The notes beneath the pieces are model-generated. The model saw only the letters and a program-made list of their open reading frames with translations. It made no database searches and was not told where the DNA came from. From Plenodomus lindquistii (Eukaryota; Ascomycota; Dothideomycetes; Pleosporales; Leptosphaeriaceae): 64,000 bases of DNA. Location: assembly GCA_025504975.1 (NCBI GenBank), contig JANUWI010000002.1, positions 2,046,001 through 2,110,000 on the forward strand, given 5' to 3'. Shown here one piece after another: positions 11,322 through 25,545 of the stretch. Position 1 is the first letter of the stretch, and the number at the start of each line of letters is the position of its first letter. Both the position numbers and the translations under genes were made by a program.

Positions 11322-12243
11322 TACAGCTAAATGCAGCTTGCGACTCTGTGGCGCTGGCGCGTGCATGGAGCATCAGCCTTATGGGCCGCCGTTTCAGCAA
11401 CTACGGTTCGTCTTACAGAACGGAGCCATCAGCTACCTTAGTAGGAGCGTATCAACGCCTTGCTGGGTGCAGATATGTGTGCGTTGTTGCGGTCATAGCG
11501 TGACGTGTTTGACAAGTCGCACACTCCACCTTTACTGCCGGTCTTGTAACCTTTGTTATCTTGTTTCGGCGACTTCCATGGCGTTTTCACATACATATAC
11601 AAAAAGTCCTGTGGCCTGGCGTTATCACACGAGTAACGGCTATGGTAATTTGCACGAGCTCCTCCAGTAACGTGGCATTTTCTACAATGCATTTGAACCC
11701 AAATCAACCACAATACGCAACACTGTCTACGAACCTGGCTCCTTTTACCATTGGATTTTCGAACCCCCGTAGGGTCATTGCATTAGGAAGGCGTTTTTCT
11801 GTTCAACCAACTCTCAAACCATGTTGTAGTAAAAGCTTACATTGAATCTTGCGGATGCAGCGACTGATCAAAATCTCCACTTGTTTGCCGACTGCCGGGT
11901 GAAGTACTTGATCAAAAGCCGTGTGCGCGTAGAGAATGTACACTGCGAGAACGCAATGCATTCTTCTATAAGCGGCAGATTTGTTACATGGAAGAAAGTG
12001 ACGCGAGAATCTTGACACAATCACAATCAAGACACGTACTCTACTTGGTGTTGGTTTCACCTACGCGGTCGAAAACGCGTTCATTGGGGGGACGGTGACT
12101 TGTCGTCATCAGATCGGCGGGGCCGGACCATAAACGCGCGAGGGTGGCCCTCGCATTCGCCACCCTGCGCCTCATAACCCGCCCTTCCCCACACTGACCT
12201 TCGATCGCTCACCCGCCTACACCACTGGTCGTACACTCTCAGC
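11322..12243. other. Intergenic, including the promoter of the following gene
   Basis: No supported gene. The open frames are short and overlapping. A C-rich stretch at about 12,160-12,240 directly before the next ATG looks like a fungal promoter or leader. Confidence 0.5.
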
Positions 12244-13622
12244 ATGGCACCTGCCATGGTACAACTACACACGATGGTGGTCAAGAACACAAACGTGTTC
12301 AAGTATGTGCTCTTGTTTCCCTTGTGCTGTTCTCACTGACATGTGATTTCAGGGCTGCCTGGCGGCATGCTGCCAAACTCATACAGAACCGGCTCCCAGA
12401 AGCCATACGCCCAACCTATGCCCAGCTTCAGCCCATTGTCGTCCGGAATGCTCCCAAGCATGCATTGCACCGCATCGCGCTGCTCAAGCAGAGCAAAGGC
12501 CGATGGTACACTACCCACTCGACCATCGCCTCCGCCGTCCGCCGCTTCACATCCTCTGCGGCGCGTTCCGGTGTCAAGTTCGACAAGTCGTCTTTTCCAA
12601 AATCCCACATCGGCAGTATTGTGACTGCGCAATCCGGACGCGCACCATTTGCGTCGACGCTCCGTCCTAACCTGACCGGCGGCACTCTCGGACGGACTGC
12701 TGGTGGTTACGGCTGGGGCTCAGGCAGGGCTGGAGGGGCCCGCTACTTTTCACATGGCCCTGCCGCGCCTGCTCAAGTCATTCAAAACGTCTCACAAGCC
12801 GTGCGCGCATTTCTTGTCGGCGGCCAGAAGGCTCAATTCGACGGCGTCAACCCACGCAACGGCGAGAAGCGATTCAAGACAGTCTCTGCCCTCCAAGATT
12901 CAGTGAACCGTACTCTTAACAAGGTTCCAAAGGCCACTCCTGGATCCTACATCTGCTTCAACATCAATCCTACGGTTACAGCTCTTACACCACTGAAGGC
13001 CGTCAAAGGATTCTCCTCCTTTGCTGCCGAGAAGGAGTCGCTCAATAGCGAGGGTCTCTTGGATGTCCTCTCTGTGGATTTTTCGCGAGCAGTAATAGAA
13101 CTCGCCGCTGTCCTCAGAGACCTCCAGCGCCTGTCATCGCTTGGAGATCTTCCGATTTCTTACGAGCATTCGACTCTCAAGGTCCATTTTCCTGGCTGTG
13201 ATGCGCAGTCAGTAGAGATCATCTGTAACGAATTCGAGGTGCAACGAGGCGTGGTGCATCAAGATGAAGATTTTGATGCTTTTGTTGGAACCGACATCGC
13301 CTTGCTCTTCCCATTCGCTCCGAGCCAAACACCTTCTGAGTGCGAGTTTTACGACAAATCTGTTGCTGGTCGACAACATGTTCAACCAGTAATAGATTGG
13401 CAGCATATGCTTTCGCCGTCAACTGCTGATTCGGAAGACTTCTCCATACACTCTGAACAGAGCTACGACGAACTCGATGTCCTCGCTGTGGAAACCAATC
13501 CATGGCTTTCATCGTCGTCACCCTCTGGTTATGACAGTTTGCATACTAGCGAGGCTGATGACATGGATGGGATGGAGGGCATGTACAGATTTATGGCTCA
13601 ATGTGAGTCCAGTGGGCGTTGA
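12244..13622 (+). CDS. Conserved fungal protein, casein kinase II beta-2-like in some annotations
   Basis: Exons 12244-12302 and 12353-13622 (50-bp intron, GTATGT donor, CACTGAC branch) join to 1,329 nt, 442 residues. The first exon encodes MAPAMVQLHTMVVKNTNVFK. The N-terminal half is basic and Ser/Gly/Ala-rich and could include a mitochondrial targeting segment. The conserved core starts at RYFSHGPAAPAQVIQNVSQA (about residue 155). It continues through SLNSEGLLDVLSVDFSRA, LGDLPISYEHSTLKVHFPGCDA and VVHQDEDFDAFVGTDIALLFPF. I recall this fungal-specific core being labelled casein kinase II beta-2, but the classical CK2-beta zinc finger (CPxC motifs) is not visible, so kinase regulation is not shown. 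The C-terminus is acidic. It is the last intact cellular gene before the AT-rich isochore. Confidence 0.75.
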
Positions 13623-14093
13623 GGACGTAAGAAAGTGATGATGACGATGACGATACTAGTTTGCACAGATTGCCTCGGAGGCGTTATTTTGCTACATTTC
13701 CAGATTCCTATGTAGAGAATCAACACACTCAATGAGCCAACATTTGTTGAAAGAATAAAGGGTACGGGCTTTAGAGCCGCATGACTTCACAATAACCTCG
13801 TCAGTTTCTACTTATTCACCCTCAGAAAGGTAGCACTGATTCCAATGCAATAGACAAAAAGAATGTAAGTGGTCTACGCTATTTTTATCATATACTCCAG
13901 GCACATTTGTGTATAACGTTCTACTATCTGGTCAAACGGGTAGTTTCTTTTGGGCGATCCTCCGTGAACGTGATTCCTGATTCAAGACATGACACGATCT
14001 TACCCCATAGCTCTTGGCGGGTTCTTTCGGTAGATCACGTAAAACGCCTTTATTCCTTATCTTATAAATCAGCCGCTCCGCTTACTTGCTCTG
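13623..14093. other. 3' flank of the last cellular gene, approaching the isochore border
   Basis: Normal base composition without a recognisable gene. A 70-codon open frame at 13,907-14,116 has no family resemblance and runs into the border hairpin, so it is not called. Confidence 0.5.
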
Positions 14094-14111
14094 TGCGGCG
14101 CAAGCGCCGCA
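14094..14111. repeat. GC-rich hairpin at the isochore border
   Basis: TGCGGCG (14094-14100) and CGCCGCA (14105-14111) form a perfect 7-bp stem with a CAAG loop. It is followed by further GCTAGC/ACTAGCGCGACGCTAG symmetry up to about 14,140. Within the next 100 bases the composition drops to extreme AT. Confidence 0.75.
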
Positions 14112-15014
14112 GCTAGCCTAACTAGCGCGACGCTAGCTAACTTTAGAGACGCTAAATAACTTAAAGCCCCTCTAGAGCCTATTAATAGCTATAAATAACT
14201 CTAGAACCTATAAAATAACTATAGATAACTCTAGAGCTAATTATAGTATAGTTATATAAAAAAATAGATAGAGTATAAATAAAGTATCTAAAAATTTATA
14301 GTTTTTAATTTAGTAAAAAATAAACTAATTTTTTAATTATTTTTTAAATAAAAGCTATAATATAATACTACTATTATTTTTTATTATAAAAGTTAATAAA
14401 CTATAAAAAGTAAATAAAGTTTAACTACTATATATTAAATTAGTATAGTTTAATCTCTATTTTATATATAATAAATATTACTAAAATTATCTAGTTTTAA
14501 ATTTCTAGCTATTTTTATAACCTATTTATATACTATAAACTACTATATTTATATTTTAATCTTTATATCTATAGGCCTATTATAATACCTATTATAATTT
14601 TTACTATTTATATTTAAAAGTTTATATTATATTATATTAAACTATATAGTTTTAAAGTAGAAGTTAAATAGTATATATAGTTTATTTAGATCTAGATATA
14701 TACTACTAGGTACTATAGTTATATTATACTCTATAAACGCGTAGGTTTATTATAATACTTATTATAACTTTTTTTATTAAAATTTAGATATTTATACTAC
14801 GTTATATTATACTATATAGTATTAGAATAAATAGTAAATAATAAATAGTATATATTTATATTTAAATTTTATTAGTAGTAAATAGTATTATAAATAACTA
14901 GTTTTTTATAGTTAACTAGCTAATAGCTAGTAGCGTAGGCTATATATAAAATAAAAAGTTTAAATTATATTAATTTACTAGAAAATAGTAGTAGTAAAGT
15001 TTATAATATAAATT
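14112..15014. repeat. AT-rich, RIP-like unassigned DNA with direct repeat
   Basis: No coding frame survives. From 14,150 to 14,245 there are repeats of an AACTCTAGA/CTCTAGAGCTAAT type unit, also found at 24.35, 39.6 and 58.5 kb. Two degenerate copies of a roughly 173-bp unit start near 14,575 and 14,748, sharing CCTATTATAATACCTATTAT-like text. The remainder shows nothing recognisable. Confidence 0.6.
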
Positions 15015-15430
15015 TATAATAAAGCTATATTCTATTATAATAATAATTTTTAGCTATAGAAGCTTTTTTATAAACTACCTCTATTTTTCTCTATATAAAC
15101 TTATTAAAAATAGAAAACTATACTAATTTCTACCTAAACTACCTCTATACTATATCTAGTCTAGATTTTATAAAAATCTCTACTCTACTATTACCTACGT
15201 GCTAATATAGTAGAGAAAAAAAAAAACTCTATAAAAACCTAGAACTACTACTAAATTCTACTCTATATAGCTTACTTTTTTAATAGAATTATAAAAATAT
15301 AAGTTTTTTATTTTTTTATATAAAATTTATAAAAATATAATTTATTTAGTTTTTTAATCTATATATATTTTTATATATTTTTAAACTAATTTAAATACTT
15401 TTTAGTACTTTATATTTTTAAACTATTATA
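15015..15430 (+). repeat. 5' LTR of Gypsy element A
   Basis: 416 bp, matching 23936-24351 and, inverted, the LTRs of copies B and C. It carries the family landmark TATATTCTATTATAATAATA near its start. All copies differ mainly by C/T and G/A exchanges. Confidence 0.9.
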
Positions 15431-18400
15431 TTATAAAAAAATTATTTTTCTACTAGTAATAGCCTATATAATATTACTAATTTATTTAAAAAAATTATTT
15501 AAATTTTTTAGTTAACTAGCCTCTAAAACTTTTCTAGTTCTAGCTCTAATTAATACTAATAAATTTATTAATAATTTTAAAACTAGATTTTAGAAATTTC
15601 TAGTTAACTAAAGTTTATAAATTTAAATTTTTATAGTATTACCTATTTAGATTATCTTTAGAAAAGTTATATTAAATAGCGCTAAAGTAGAAATTTAGAG
15701 ACTACTAATAATTTAGTAGAATTAGAACTAAAACTAATATTTATTTTTATTAATAAATAATAAATTCTATTTTTTAAAAAATAAAAAGATATAACTAGCT
15801 TTTATAGAAAGTCTATAAATTTATTAAATATTTAAAATATAAAAAATAATTAATACTAGCTAATTAAAAAATAACTAGATTTAAATAAAAACTAGATTTA
15901 TTTTAGTAGAATCTAGAAATTTACTAACTAGAACTTTTAATAATACTATAGAAATAATAGCCTAGCTACACACTAAATTAGTAGCTTTATAAAATAAAAT
16001 AAAATTTATTAAAAAAAAAAAACTTTATATTACTTTATTTTTAAATTTACTTTTATTTTTTACTAAAAATTTTTAGATTTATTAATATTACTAGTTAACT
16101 AGATTATTTTCTAAAGCTTTTTTTTTTATTTTTAAAAAGCTATATTTATTAGAGCGTACTTTTTTTATTTTTAAACTATTAAAAAAAAAACTTTATTTAT
16201 AAATAATAAAAAGCTTTAATACTAGACTAATTTAAAATTAATAGTAATTACTACTATTTTAAACGTGTTTATATAGTACTAGTCTAGAGTAGTACTTCTA
16301 GTCTAGCTAAAAAATATTTTAAGCTCTAATATCTATTTAATAATAAAACTAACTATTTTTTTTTATAAAAGTTATAATAGCTACGTTTACTAGATACTTT
16401 ATTATAAATAATAAATAAGCTAAAGTATATAATACTTTTAACTAACTATATATAAAAAAAAATAAAACTTTTTTTACTTTTAAAGTATATTTTTTAAACT
16501 ATACTATAAAAAAATATATACTATATTTAAAATAGATTTACTATATCTAAGTAAAAATAACTTCTAGCCTATATATTTCTAGTTAAAAGTTTAAATATAT
16601 CTAAAATAACTTTTTTCTAGATATAATAAAGTACTTTATTACTTTTAATATAGAAAAAAAAACCTACTTAAAAAATATATATTATTAGAACTTTTTTTAT
16701 AATAGTACTACTAAGTTCTAAGCTAGAACTATAGTATAACCTAGTTTAGATATTTTTTAAAAAAAAACTTTAGAAAATACTATACTATATATATTTTTTT
16801 AAATTTTTTTATAATTTACTATAGTACTTCTATAGTAAGTAATAGCTACTTTAGTTTCTAAAAAAACACTAGGTAACTACTATAACTATAGTAAACTAGA
16901 ATACTATACTAATAAATATCTATTACTATAAATAAAAAAAATTATAATTAAAAATTACTTTAACTAATATTATAACGCTACTAAAGTACTAGACCTAAAA
17001 AAAAATTAAATAAAAAATAAATAGTTTTAAAAGTATTATACTATTTAAAATTAAAACAAAAATATAACCTATTAAATTTTAATTTTTTAAAACTATTTTA
17101 AAGTTTTTATTTTTTTATATTTACTATTTTATATAATCTAGGCGTAGGTATAAAACTACTATTATTTATTAATACTAGCGCCTAAAATCTTTTTTTTTTA
17201 AATTTATATATTATTTTTTTTTATTTTTTTTACTTTTAACTAAAGTCTAAAAACTACTCTATTTAGTAATAGTTAGAGAGTTTAAAAACTAAATTTTTTT
17301 ACTAGTTATAGAATATATCTGTTTTTATATAATTATAAATAGATAAAAAATTCTAAACTATCTATTTATTATACTAGATCTAGAAGCCTAGAATATAATT
17401 ATTAGAATATAATAATTAAAAAGGTTTAAAATTCTACTAGATATAGATAGGTTCTAGTTATAGTAGCTAGCTATTTACTCTAAAATCTATATTTTTACTT
17501 CTCTAATTTTTATATAACTTTATTAAAAAATACTAAAAAAGTATATTACTTTTAATATTAGATAATAAAATGCTCTATAAAAAAAAAGTTATTTTAGAAA
17601 ACTAGTAGCCTATACCTTTTAATTAATTATATTTATAGAATTTTTAAAGCTTTATAATACTAGAATATTTCTCTAGAAATCTAAAAACTAGACCTGTTTT
17701 AAAAACTTTTTAAAATCTTTTTTAGTTTTTAAATTACTATTATTTCTACTAATACTTTTTATTTTAATATAAAAAAAAAGGTTTTTACTACTAGCCTATA
17801 TAAAATTAACTAGATTTTTAAAAACTATAATAGAGAGAATATTTAATAAAATAACTATTTAATTTAAAACTAACTTTTTTTTTACTACTAGTAGTATTAG
17901 AATATATTTAGTTTATTAGCTATAAAAAAACTACTAGAATAATAACTATATAACTATAAAATTATTCTAAATAAATTTCTATCTAATAACTTTAGCTTTC
18001 TATATAAGTAAAATACTAAAGATTTAAAAGCTATTAAAAAATACGTTTAAAAAAACTTATAAAAGGAATTTATAAAGACTAGTTATAGCTTTTTTACTTT
18101 TTCTATTTCTTATATCTATAAATCTTATAAATTACTTTATATCTATATTAACTACTATAAATTTAACTACCTTACCTAAAAAAACGCCTATTTAATTGTA
18201 AAAATAAATAATTTACTAATCTATCTAAGTAAAGCTAAAATCTTTACTAAGTTTAATATTTAAGTAGCTTTTAATAAAATCTATATAAATCTAGAGTTTA
18301 AAAAATATACTATTTTCTATACCTACTATAAATTATATAAATATAAAGTCTTTTTTTTTAGCTTTTATAATAGCCTCTCTATCTATTAAAAGGATATAAA

Positions 18401-21400
18401 TAATATATTTATAAATTATTTAGATAATTTCTATATTACCTATTTAAATAATATTTTTATTTACTTTAAAAACGTCTAGAGCTACTAATAACACGTTAAA
18501 CTTATTCTAGAAAAACTATAAAAAATAAAACTATAAGTAGTAATTAAAAAAAGTAAATTCTATATTATTTAAACTAAATATTTAAAATATATTCTAACTA
18601 ATAAAGAAATAAAAGTAGATTTAGAAAAAGTAGAAGTATTTTATAACTAGGTCTAACCTACTACTATAATAAGTATTAAATTATTTCTAGAGTTTACTAA
18701 ATTCTATAAATAATCTATTTCTAAATTTTAATAAGTAGCTAAGCTAATAATAGCTTTATAAAGTTTTTTAACCCTATTTATATAAACTAAAGATTATTAA
18801 AATAGCTTTAAAAAGCTAAAGTTTTTACTTCTAGTAATTCTAGTTCTATACTACTTTAATTCTAATTATAATATAAAACTAGAAACTAACGTTTTAGATA
18901 GAGTAGTAGCTAGAATTATATTTTAAAAATATTTAAATAGTAAATAGTACTCTATAGCTTTCTATAGTAAAATATTTACTATAGTAGAGCTTTATTAGAA
19001 AATATATAATAAAAAATAGTTACTATTATTACTATTTTTAAAAAATAGAAAGCTAAACTAATTTTAGTTTTGTACTAAATTTTAGTATTTACTAATTATT
19101 AATTTTTAGAGTACTTTATAAATATAAAAGTTTTAAATTAATAATAAGCTAACTAAACTAAATTTATAGCCTTTTTTAACTTCTAAATTAAATATACTCT
19201 AGATAAAAGTAATAAACCTATAAATATTTTTAGTTAATAAAAATAAAATATAAAAAATTTTAAAATAGTTTAGTAAAATAATTACTTTCTAGTTTTTTTT
19301 AACCTAGCTAGGCTATATAGCTATATTAACTTTAAATTAGTAAAGTTATATCTAGAGTTTTTTTTATAAATAACTATTCTTTCTCTCTAACTAACTCTAA
19401 TAATATTACTAGATTTTTTAGAACTAATAGAAGCTCTATTAAAAAAAAACTAATAGTTTTTTAAAAAAGAATACTTTTTACTACTTTTTTAGTATTAGAT
19501 AGATAATAGACTTTGTTTTATAGTAACTATTTTTATATTTTTTTAGATTTATAATTTTATATAGAATTTATTAGAAAAGTATATAATTAAATGTTAATAG
19601 TCTATTCTACTATTATAAAAACTTACTAGTTATCTATATAATAATACTACTAAAAAAAATAAAAGCTATTTATAAATAGTACGTACGTAACTACGTTACC
19701 TACTAAAAATTCTATTTAAAATAGATTTAAATATAAAAGTTCTTTTATTTTTTACTAATTCTAGAGCAATCTATATAATATTTTATAATAGACTTTAAAT
19801 TTTTCTCTAAAAACTAATATAGCTATAATTAGATTCTAGTAATTATTAATTAACTTTCTAAATAAGTAATTATAATACTATACTATAAAATAATAGATAT
19901 CTAAAGCTTTATTTAACTATTTATTTAATAGGTATACTAGTTTAAATATACTTTTAAAAATATTATTTTTTACTATAGCGCCTAGTTTATTTTCTAATTC
20001 TAGTTTAAATTTTATTAAATTATAGATACTAAAATATAACTCTTTACTATTTATTATAAATAAACTAATAGCTAAACTAAAATTATAAATAAATATATTA
20101 ACTAATATTTATAGCTATTTATAATATACTACTAGAATAACTAAAGTAAACTTTTTTTATTTATAGACTAAGCTTAAATAATACTTTTATATATATTAAT
20201 AGAAATAGTTTTATACTAGCTTCTATATAGTTCTAAACTCTTATAAAGCTAGAACTAGTACTATTTAAAAGTAGCTAATTTTAGTAAAAAATTTAACTAC
20301 TAGAAAGTTTATAATTTAGCTACCTAAATATATAATATTTAAAAATAAACTAAAAAAAATATAAAAAAAGTATAAAACTATATATATTCTACTATTAACA
20401 CCTATTAATAGTTTATTAACTAAAAAATTAGAAATAAAGTTTATTTTTCTACTACTAATCTAGTAACTATAAAACCTAGCTAAAAGTTATCTAAACTATA
20501 AAAAGATTTTTTTAAAGTTTTTAAATAAATTAGGTATTTTTATAGATTTAAATTTTTTTTAAATATTAAAATATATAACGTGTTTATATCTAATATTTTT
20601 TATAAAAATTCTAATAACTTTCTACTAGAATAAAAGGCTTTAAAGCTGCTAGCTACCTCTATATAACGTATTAAAAAATAGAAAATTAAAAATTTTTTTA
20701 CTAGTAAGCTTATTTAAAATAAGCTAAAATATAGAGCTAGCTAGATAGAATATAATCTAGATCTAATTTAATATCTAGCCTTTAACTTTATAAGCTTTTT
20801 TTATAAACTATAAAATCTCTACTAGAAATATTCTAATTATTTAGAACCTTTTTAAGTACTATATAGATAGCTTTAAATATAAAAAAATAAAAATAAAAAA
20901 TATTTTATAATTAGTAAATAATAATATTTTATAAATTTAATAGTTTTTTTATTATTAATATATAAATTTTATAGCTAATATATAAAACTAGTATATAGCT
21001 TTTATTAATAAAATTTTTAGTTTAGTAAACTAACTATTATAAATAGATATAGAATTTTTTTTAAAATTTATCTATTTACTACTATAATTTTTTAACTTTT
21101 ACTTTACTATTAAAAGTATTATATATTTTATTTAATTTAAAATTTTTAGCACTTTTATACTTTAAAAGTTTTCTATTAGATCTATAAATAGGCCTATATT
21201 GTTTTTACTACTAAAAAAATCTAGAGCCTTTCTAGAAAAAGTAGTAGCTAAAGCTACTATATTTTTTTAAAAAAGCTATATTTTCTTGTATAAATCTAAA
21301 ACTTTTTTATATAAACTTTAAAACTTTTTTTATTATATATAGTAGTTTACTAGTATTATATTAATTATACTAAAGCTAGTAATCTATATAGTTACTTTCT

Positions 21401-21569
21401 ATACTATAATAACTAATATTTTTATAGCTAAGCTAGCTATAGCCTTTATATTTACTAGCTTAGTTTTAAACTTTTTTATTTTATTTTTATTAGCTAGTAT
21501 AGCCTATATAGTAAAGCTTTTAAAATTATAAAATGCTATTATAATTTAGGTATATTCTAGTTTTATATA

Positions 21570-23415
21570 ATATATTCTACTATTTAACTTAATAACCTAG
21601 TAAACCTAATAGTTTTCTTTAGTATTATAAATACTATACTTTCTATTAAATACTTTTATAACGCAATATAATATTAATTTAGAATAAAAGTTAATTTAAA
21701 CTTGCCTATATAGCCTTTATAGCTAGTTAATTTTAAAGTTACTAATACGCTACTACTACCTTTAGCGTTAGTTATTGTAAGCTTTTTAAATAGATTAGAA
21801 GAATTCTACTATACTTCTAAACTTAACCTAATATCTAGAAACTTACTACTATTAAAAAGTAGATAATTATCTAATATATTTTTAATTTTAATTTATAAAG
21901 GTTTACGCTCTAGCTATATAAAGTAAAAGATATAGCTAATAAAATACTAGAGGTATATAATAGAATACTAGTAGGTAAGTACTAGACTAAACGCTTTATA
22001 ACGCGTTTAAATAAGCTTAAAATAGCTTTTAACTAAGTAAAAAATAAGTAAAGAATAAAGTAGAAAAATCTAGAGATTATTAGCGTGTAGTTTAAATTTA
22101 TAGATAAAATAAAAGCTAAATATAGTGTCTAGAATAATAATATCTATAACTTTAATAAAACTAGCTTCTAGATAGGCGTAATTAGGTTTATAAAAGTTAT
22201 TATAAACTTTAAAAAATATAATTAGCTAGACTTTATTTAGCTAGATAATTATAAGTAGGTTACTATTATTTAAAGTATATATACTTTAGAGAATATAACT
22301 CTACTTATTATTATCTATAAAAAACGTGTATATATCTCTATATAGTATAAAAAAGCTAGTATTTTTTATAATTAGAAACTATTAGTTTTTAAAAATAGCT
22401 AAATAAATAATATATTTAAACTAGAGTAGTTAAAGTACTTTAACGCGTATATAAAAGTATAAAAAGTAAAAATATACTAGTTACTAATTTTAGATAGCTA
22501 TAAAAGCTACTTTAACTAAAAGTTTAAAAATAACTATATAAAGAATAAAATTCTAATACTCTATATACCTACCTATTTATTCTATATCTTCTAGCTATTT
22601 AATATAGTATATTTTTTACTATTAAAATATAAGTACTTTTAGCGCGTGTAAAACTTAGTATACTAATATATTTTCTATATTAATAAAAAAATCTTTTTTC
22701 TAGCCTTTAAAAACGCGTTTTCTAATATATTTATAGTTAATAACTATTAAAAAGCTTTTAAAGTATTAGAGCTAGTTCTAACTAACGCGTAGGTAGTACT
22801 AAATTATATTAATTTCTAGATATATACTTTACTTTAACTCTTTTTACTAGTAAACTTATAGTAATCTAAAACTTTAAATAATATTTATAAATTTAGATTT
22901 TAGTTAAAGCTATTATATAAGTTTTTTATTTAGTTATCTATTACTATATAAACTAGCTTTTTATAGTTTATAAAAAAAGCTAAACTAATACTATACTAAA
23001 ACGCTCTTTTTTAAACCTATATCTATAAAGTTAAAAAGTAATTAGTAGAAATAATAAAAAAAAAAAGTATAAAAAAAAATAGATTTAATATAAAAGTATT
23101 TTTAAATATAGTGCTAGATTATAGGCTACTATAGCTTTAACTATAGCGTTTACTCTATTAAAATATACGCGTAGTAGTAGTAGTTAAGTATCTATTTAAC
23201 TAAATATCTAATACTATAGTAATTATAAAAGGACTAGGCATAATACTTATATATACTAGAAAGGTTTAAAAAGTACTTCTAAATTAGATATAAGCTCTAT
23301 AGTAGTAGAGTTAGATATTAATAGTAATAATAATAATACTTAAAAACTTAGTGTTTATAATACTAAAGAAAACTATTAGGTTTACTAGATTATTAGATTA
23401 ACTAGTAGAATACGT
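21570..23415 (+). mobile_element. pogo/Fot1-type DNA transposon 1, RIP-mutated, nested in Gypsy A
   Basis: A 1,846-bp insertion with about 64-bp terminal inverted repeats (consensus start ACGTATTCTACTA) is flanked by TA at 21568-21569 and 23416-23417. Gypsy A lines up with copies B and C on both sides once it is removed. The interior reads on the plus strand as a decayed Tc1/pogo transposase. Near 22,486-22,512 the text undoes to LD.HESHL-like, and near 22,565-22,630 to a MPPHLSHILQPLDV-like stretch, both typical of CENP-B/pogo-family DDE transposases. No open frame remains. Confidence 0.85.
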
Positions 23416-23935
23416 TATATAAGTATTTAAAAAAGTTAGAAAAAGCTCTAAATAAATAGAAAAAAATAGTTATTTACTAGTTTATACTTTTTATTTAGAA
23501 ATAAATAATAAGTATACTTTTTTAAACTTACTAATTTAAATAAATATATAAATTTAAATTTACTATAGAACTAGGCCTAGATAAAATATAAATAAAAAAC
23601 CTAATAGGCTAAAAAGTATATATCTAAAGGTATAGAAATAGGTATTTTTATAAAAGCTATTTAGTATTAGTATTAGAGGTAATAATAAATAGTAATAGAG
23701 TTTATATAATAAAGGTGTAGAGTATAAAAAATAAAAAAAATTATAATATTTACAAAATTATTATATTCTACTAGAGTAACTACTAGATTTAGTAGTTATT
23801 ATAATAATTATTAATAAATAGTAAATAAAAAGTTATATTTATTTTAAAAAAATAATAATTCTAGAATAGATTTTATATAGAGGTTATATAGAGAATATTT
23901 AGATATAAAACTATTTAATTTAAAGTAAAGGGTAA

Positions 23936-24351
23936 TATAATAAAGCTATATTCTATTATAATAATAACTTTTAGCTATAGAAGCTATTTTATAAACTACT
24001 TCTATTTTTCTCTATATAAATTTATTAAAAATAGAAAACTATACTAATTTTTACCTAAACTACCTCTATACTATACCTAGTCTAGATTCTATAAAAATCT
24101 CTACTTTACTATTACCTACGTGCTAATATAGTAGAGGAAAAAAAAAACTTTATAAAAGCCTAGAACTACTACTAAATTCTACTTTATATAGCTTACTTTT
24201 TTAATAGAACTATAAAAGTATAATTTTTTTATTTTTTTATGTAAAGTTTATAAAAATATAATTTATTTAGTTTTTTAATCTACGCGTACTTCTATATACT
24301 TTTAAACTAATTTAAATGCTTTTTAGCACTTTATATTTTTAAGCTATTATA
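23936..24351 (+). repeat. 3' LTR of Gypsy element A
   Basis: Same length as the 5' LTR. It is preceded by a purine-rich AAAGTAAAGGGTAA tract that is the likely polypurine tract, conserved (AAAGTAGAGGGTAA) in copies B and C. Confidence 0.9.
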
Positions 24352-25545
24352 AACTCTAGATAACTCTAGATAACTCTAGGCTATAAAATAGCTAATTAAT
24401 AACTCTAGAGAGTTTTAAAGTAATAATAGTATATAATATATTAAAAGTATTTATTATATATTATATATTTACTATATATAAAGTATTTACTATATAGTAA
24501 TAAATTTATTTATAGTAAATTAAAGCTATAGTACCTAGCTATAAATAAATTATTAATTTATGCTAGTAAACTTTAATTCTAATATCTATATCTATATCTA
24601 TATTTATATCTATATTTATAACTATACTTATAACTATAACTATAACTACTACTATAATATTTATATACTATTTTACTTCTACTAATATTAGTAATATTTA
24701 GTATAACGCTGCTAGTACTAAATACTATACTGCTATAGTTTTATAAAAAAAGCTATACTCTAGCTACTTTTATTAGTATATATAGATAGCTATTAATCTA
24801 TAGTATTATTAAACTAATAGATATATATAAAAAAGTACCTCTATTTATTTATACTACTAATCTTTTTTTTTATTACCTATACTTTTTACTTTTATCTACT
24901 ATTACTATTTAATTAAGTTTAAAGTAGCTAAAGCTATTATAGCCTATCTCTAGCGCGTTTATAGTAGTTAAGCCTTTTTAGAGATAATATACTCTATAGC
25001 GTAAAGCTATTATATAATCTAGAAAAAAAAATAATAAAAAGAATAATAATAAAAAATTAGCTTTTTTTTTATTAAAAAAAGTACTTTAAATAAATATAAT
25101 TAGGTTTTATTATATATTTATATCTATTAATTATAATATATATATTTATATAATCTACTTTATACTTATAATATTACAAATATAAAATTATATTTAAAGT
25201 AAATACAATACTATTACTATAGATTTTAAGCTTATTTTTTTATACTTTATATACTCTATTTACTTTAGTATTATACTCTATTTTACTATAACTAGAGTAT
25301 AAAAATGTTACTAGTATAGTAGCGTATATACGCTAGTATAGCTATTATAAAGCTTAGCTAATTAGTATTTATATAAAAAAAAATTAGCTTAGTTTAAATA
25401 TTTTATAGTAGTTACTTTTAGAGTATATAATTTCTAAAGTAGTAAAATTAAAAATATTAGTTATATATAATTATCTAATACTAAAGCTAGTTATAGTTTT
25501 TTACTATATACTCTATAAAGTTATAGTTATAGTACTAAAATTTAT
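24352..25545. other. AT-rich spacer between elements A and D
   Basis: It begins with AACTCTAGATAACTCTAG repeats (24352-24420). It ends with a roughly 70-bp unit (GCTAGTTATAGTTTTTTACT...) that occurs twice more on the far side of element D. No coding capacity or known element is recognised between them; dense stop codons suggest RIP-mutated repeat remnants. Confidence 0.5.

Larger units (their letters stand above)
15015..24351 (+). mobile_element. Gypsy-type LTR retrotransposon A, RIP-mutated, with a nested pogo element
   Basis: Two 416-bp LTRs (15015-15430 and 23936-24351) bound the element. Their ends are tataat...attata, fitting TG...CA after RIP. All frames are riddled with TAA/TAG, but the order of mutated domains is readable. 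Reverse transcriptase has a YLDD-like site at 18,441-18,452 (reads YLNN after G-to-A), with RNase H after it. Integrase text resembling LFTS.FW...LSTAYHPQTDGQTE lies near 19,980-20,080. Removing the nested 1,846-bp pogo copy plus its TA leaves 7,489 bp, close to the 7,500 bp of copies B and C. Flanking pentamers are aaatt and aactc, so no clean target duplication remains. RT-before-integrase order makes it Ty3/Gypsy. Confidence 0.88.

Noticed and set aside
11102..11503. 133-codon plus-strand frame downstream of the La-motif gene
   Set aside because: It is out of frame with the recognisable La-protein tail in the same DNA and has no family resemblance.
15010..24356. Target-site duplication of Gypsy A
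   Set aside because: Flanking pentamers aaatt and aactc differ by a transversion as well as a transition, so I do not claim one.
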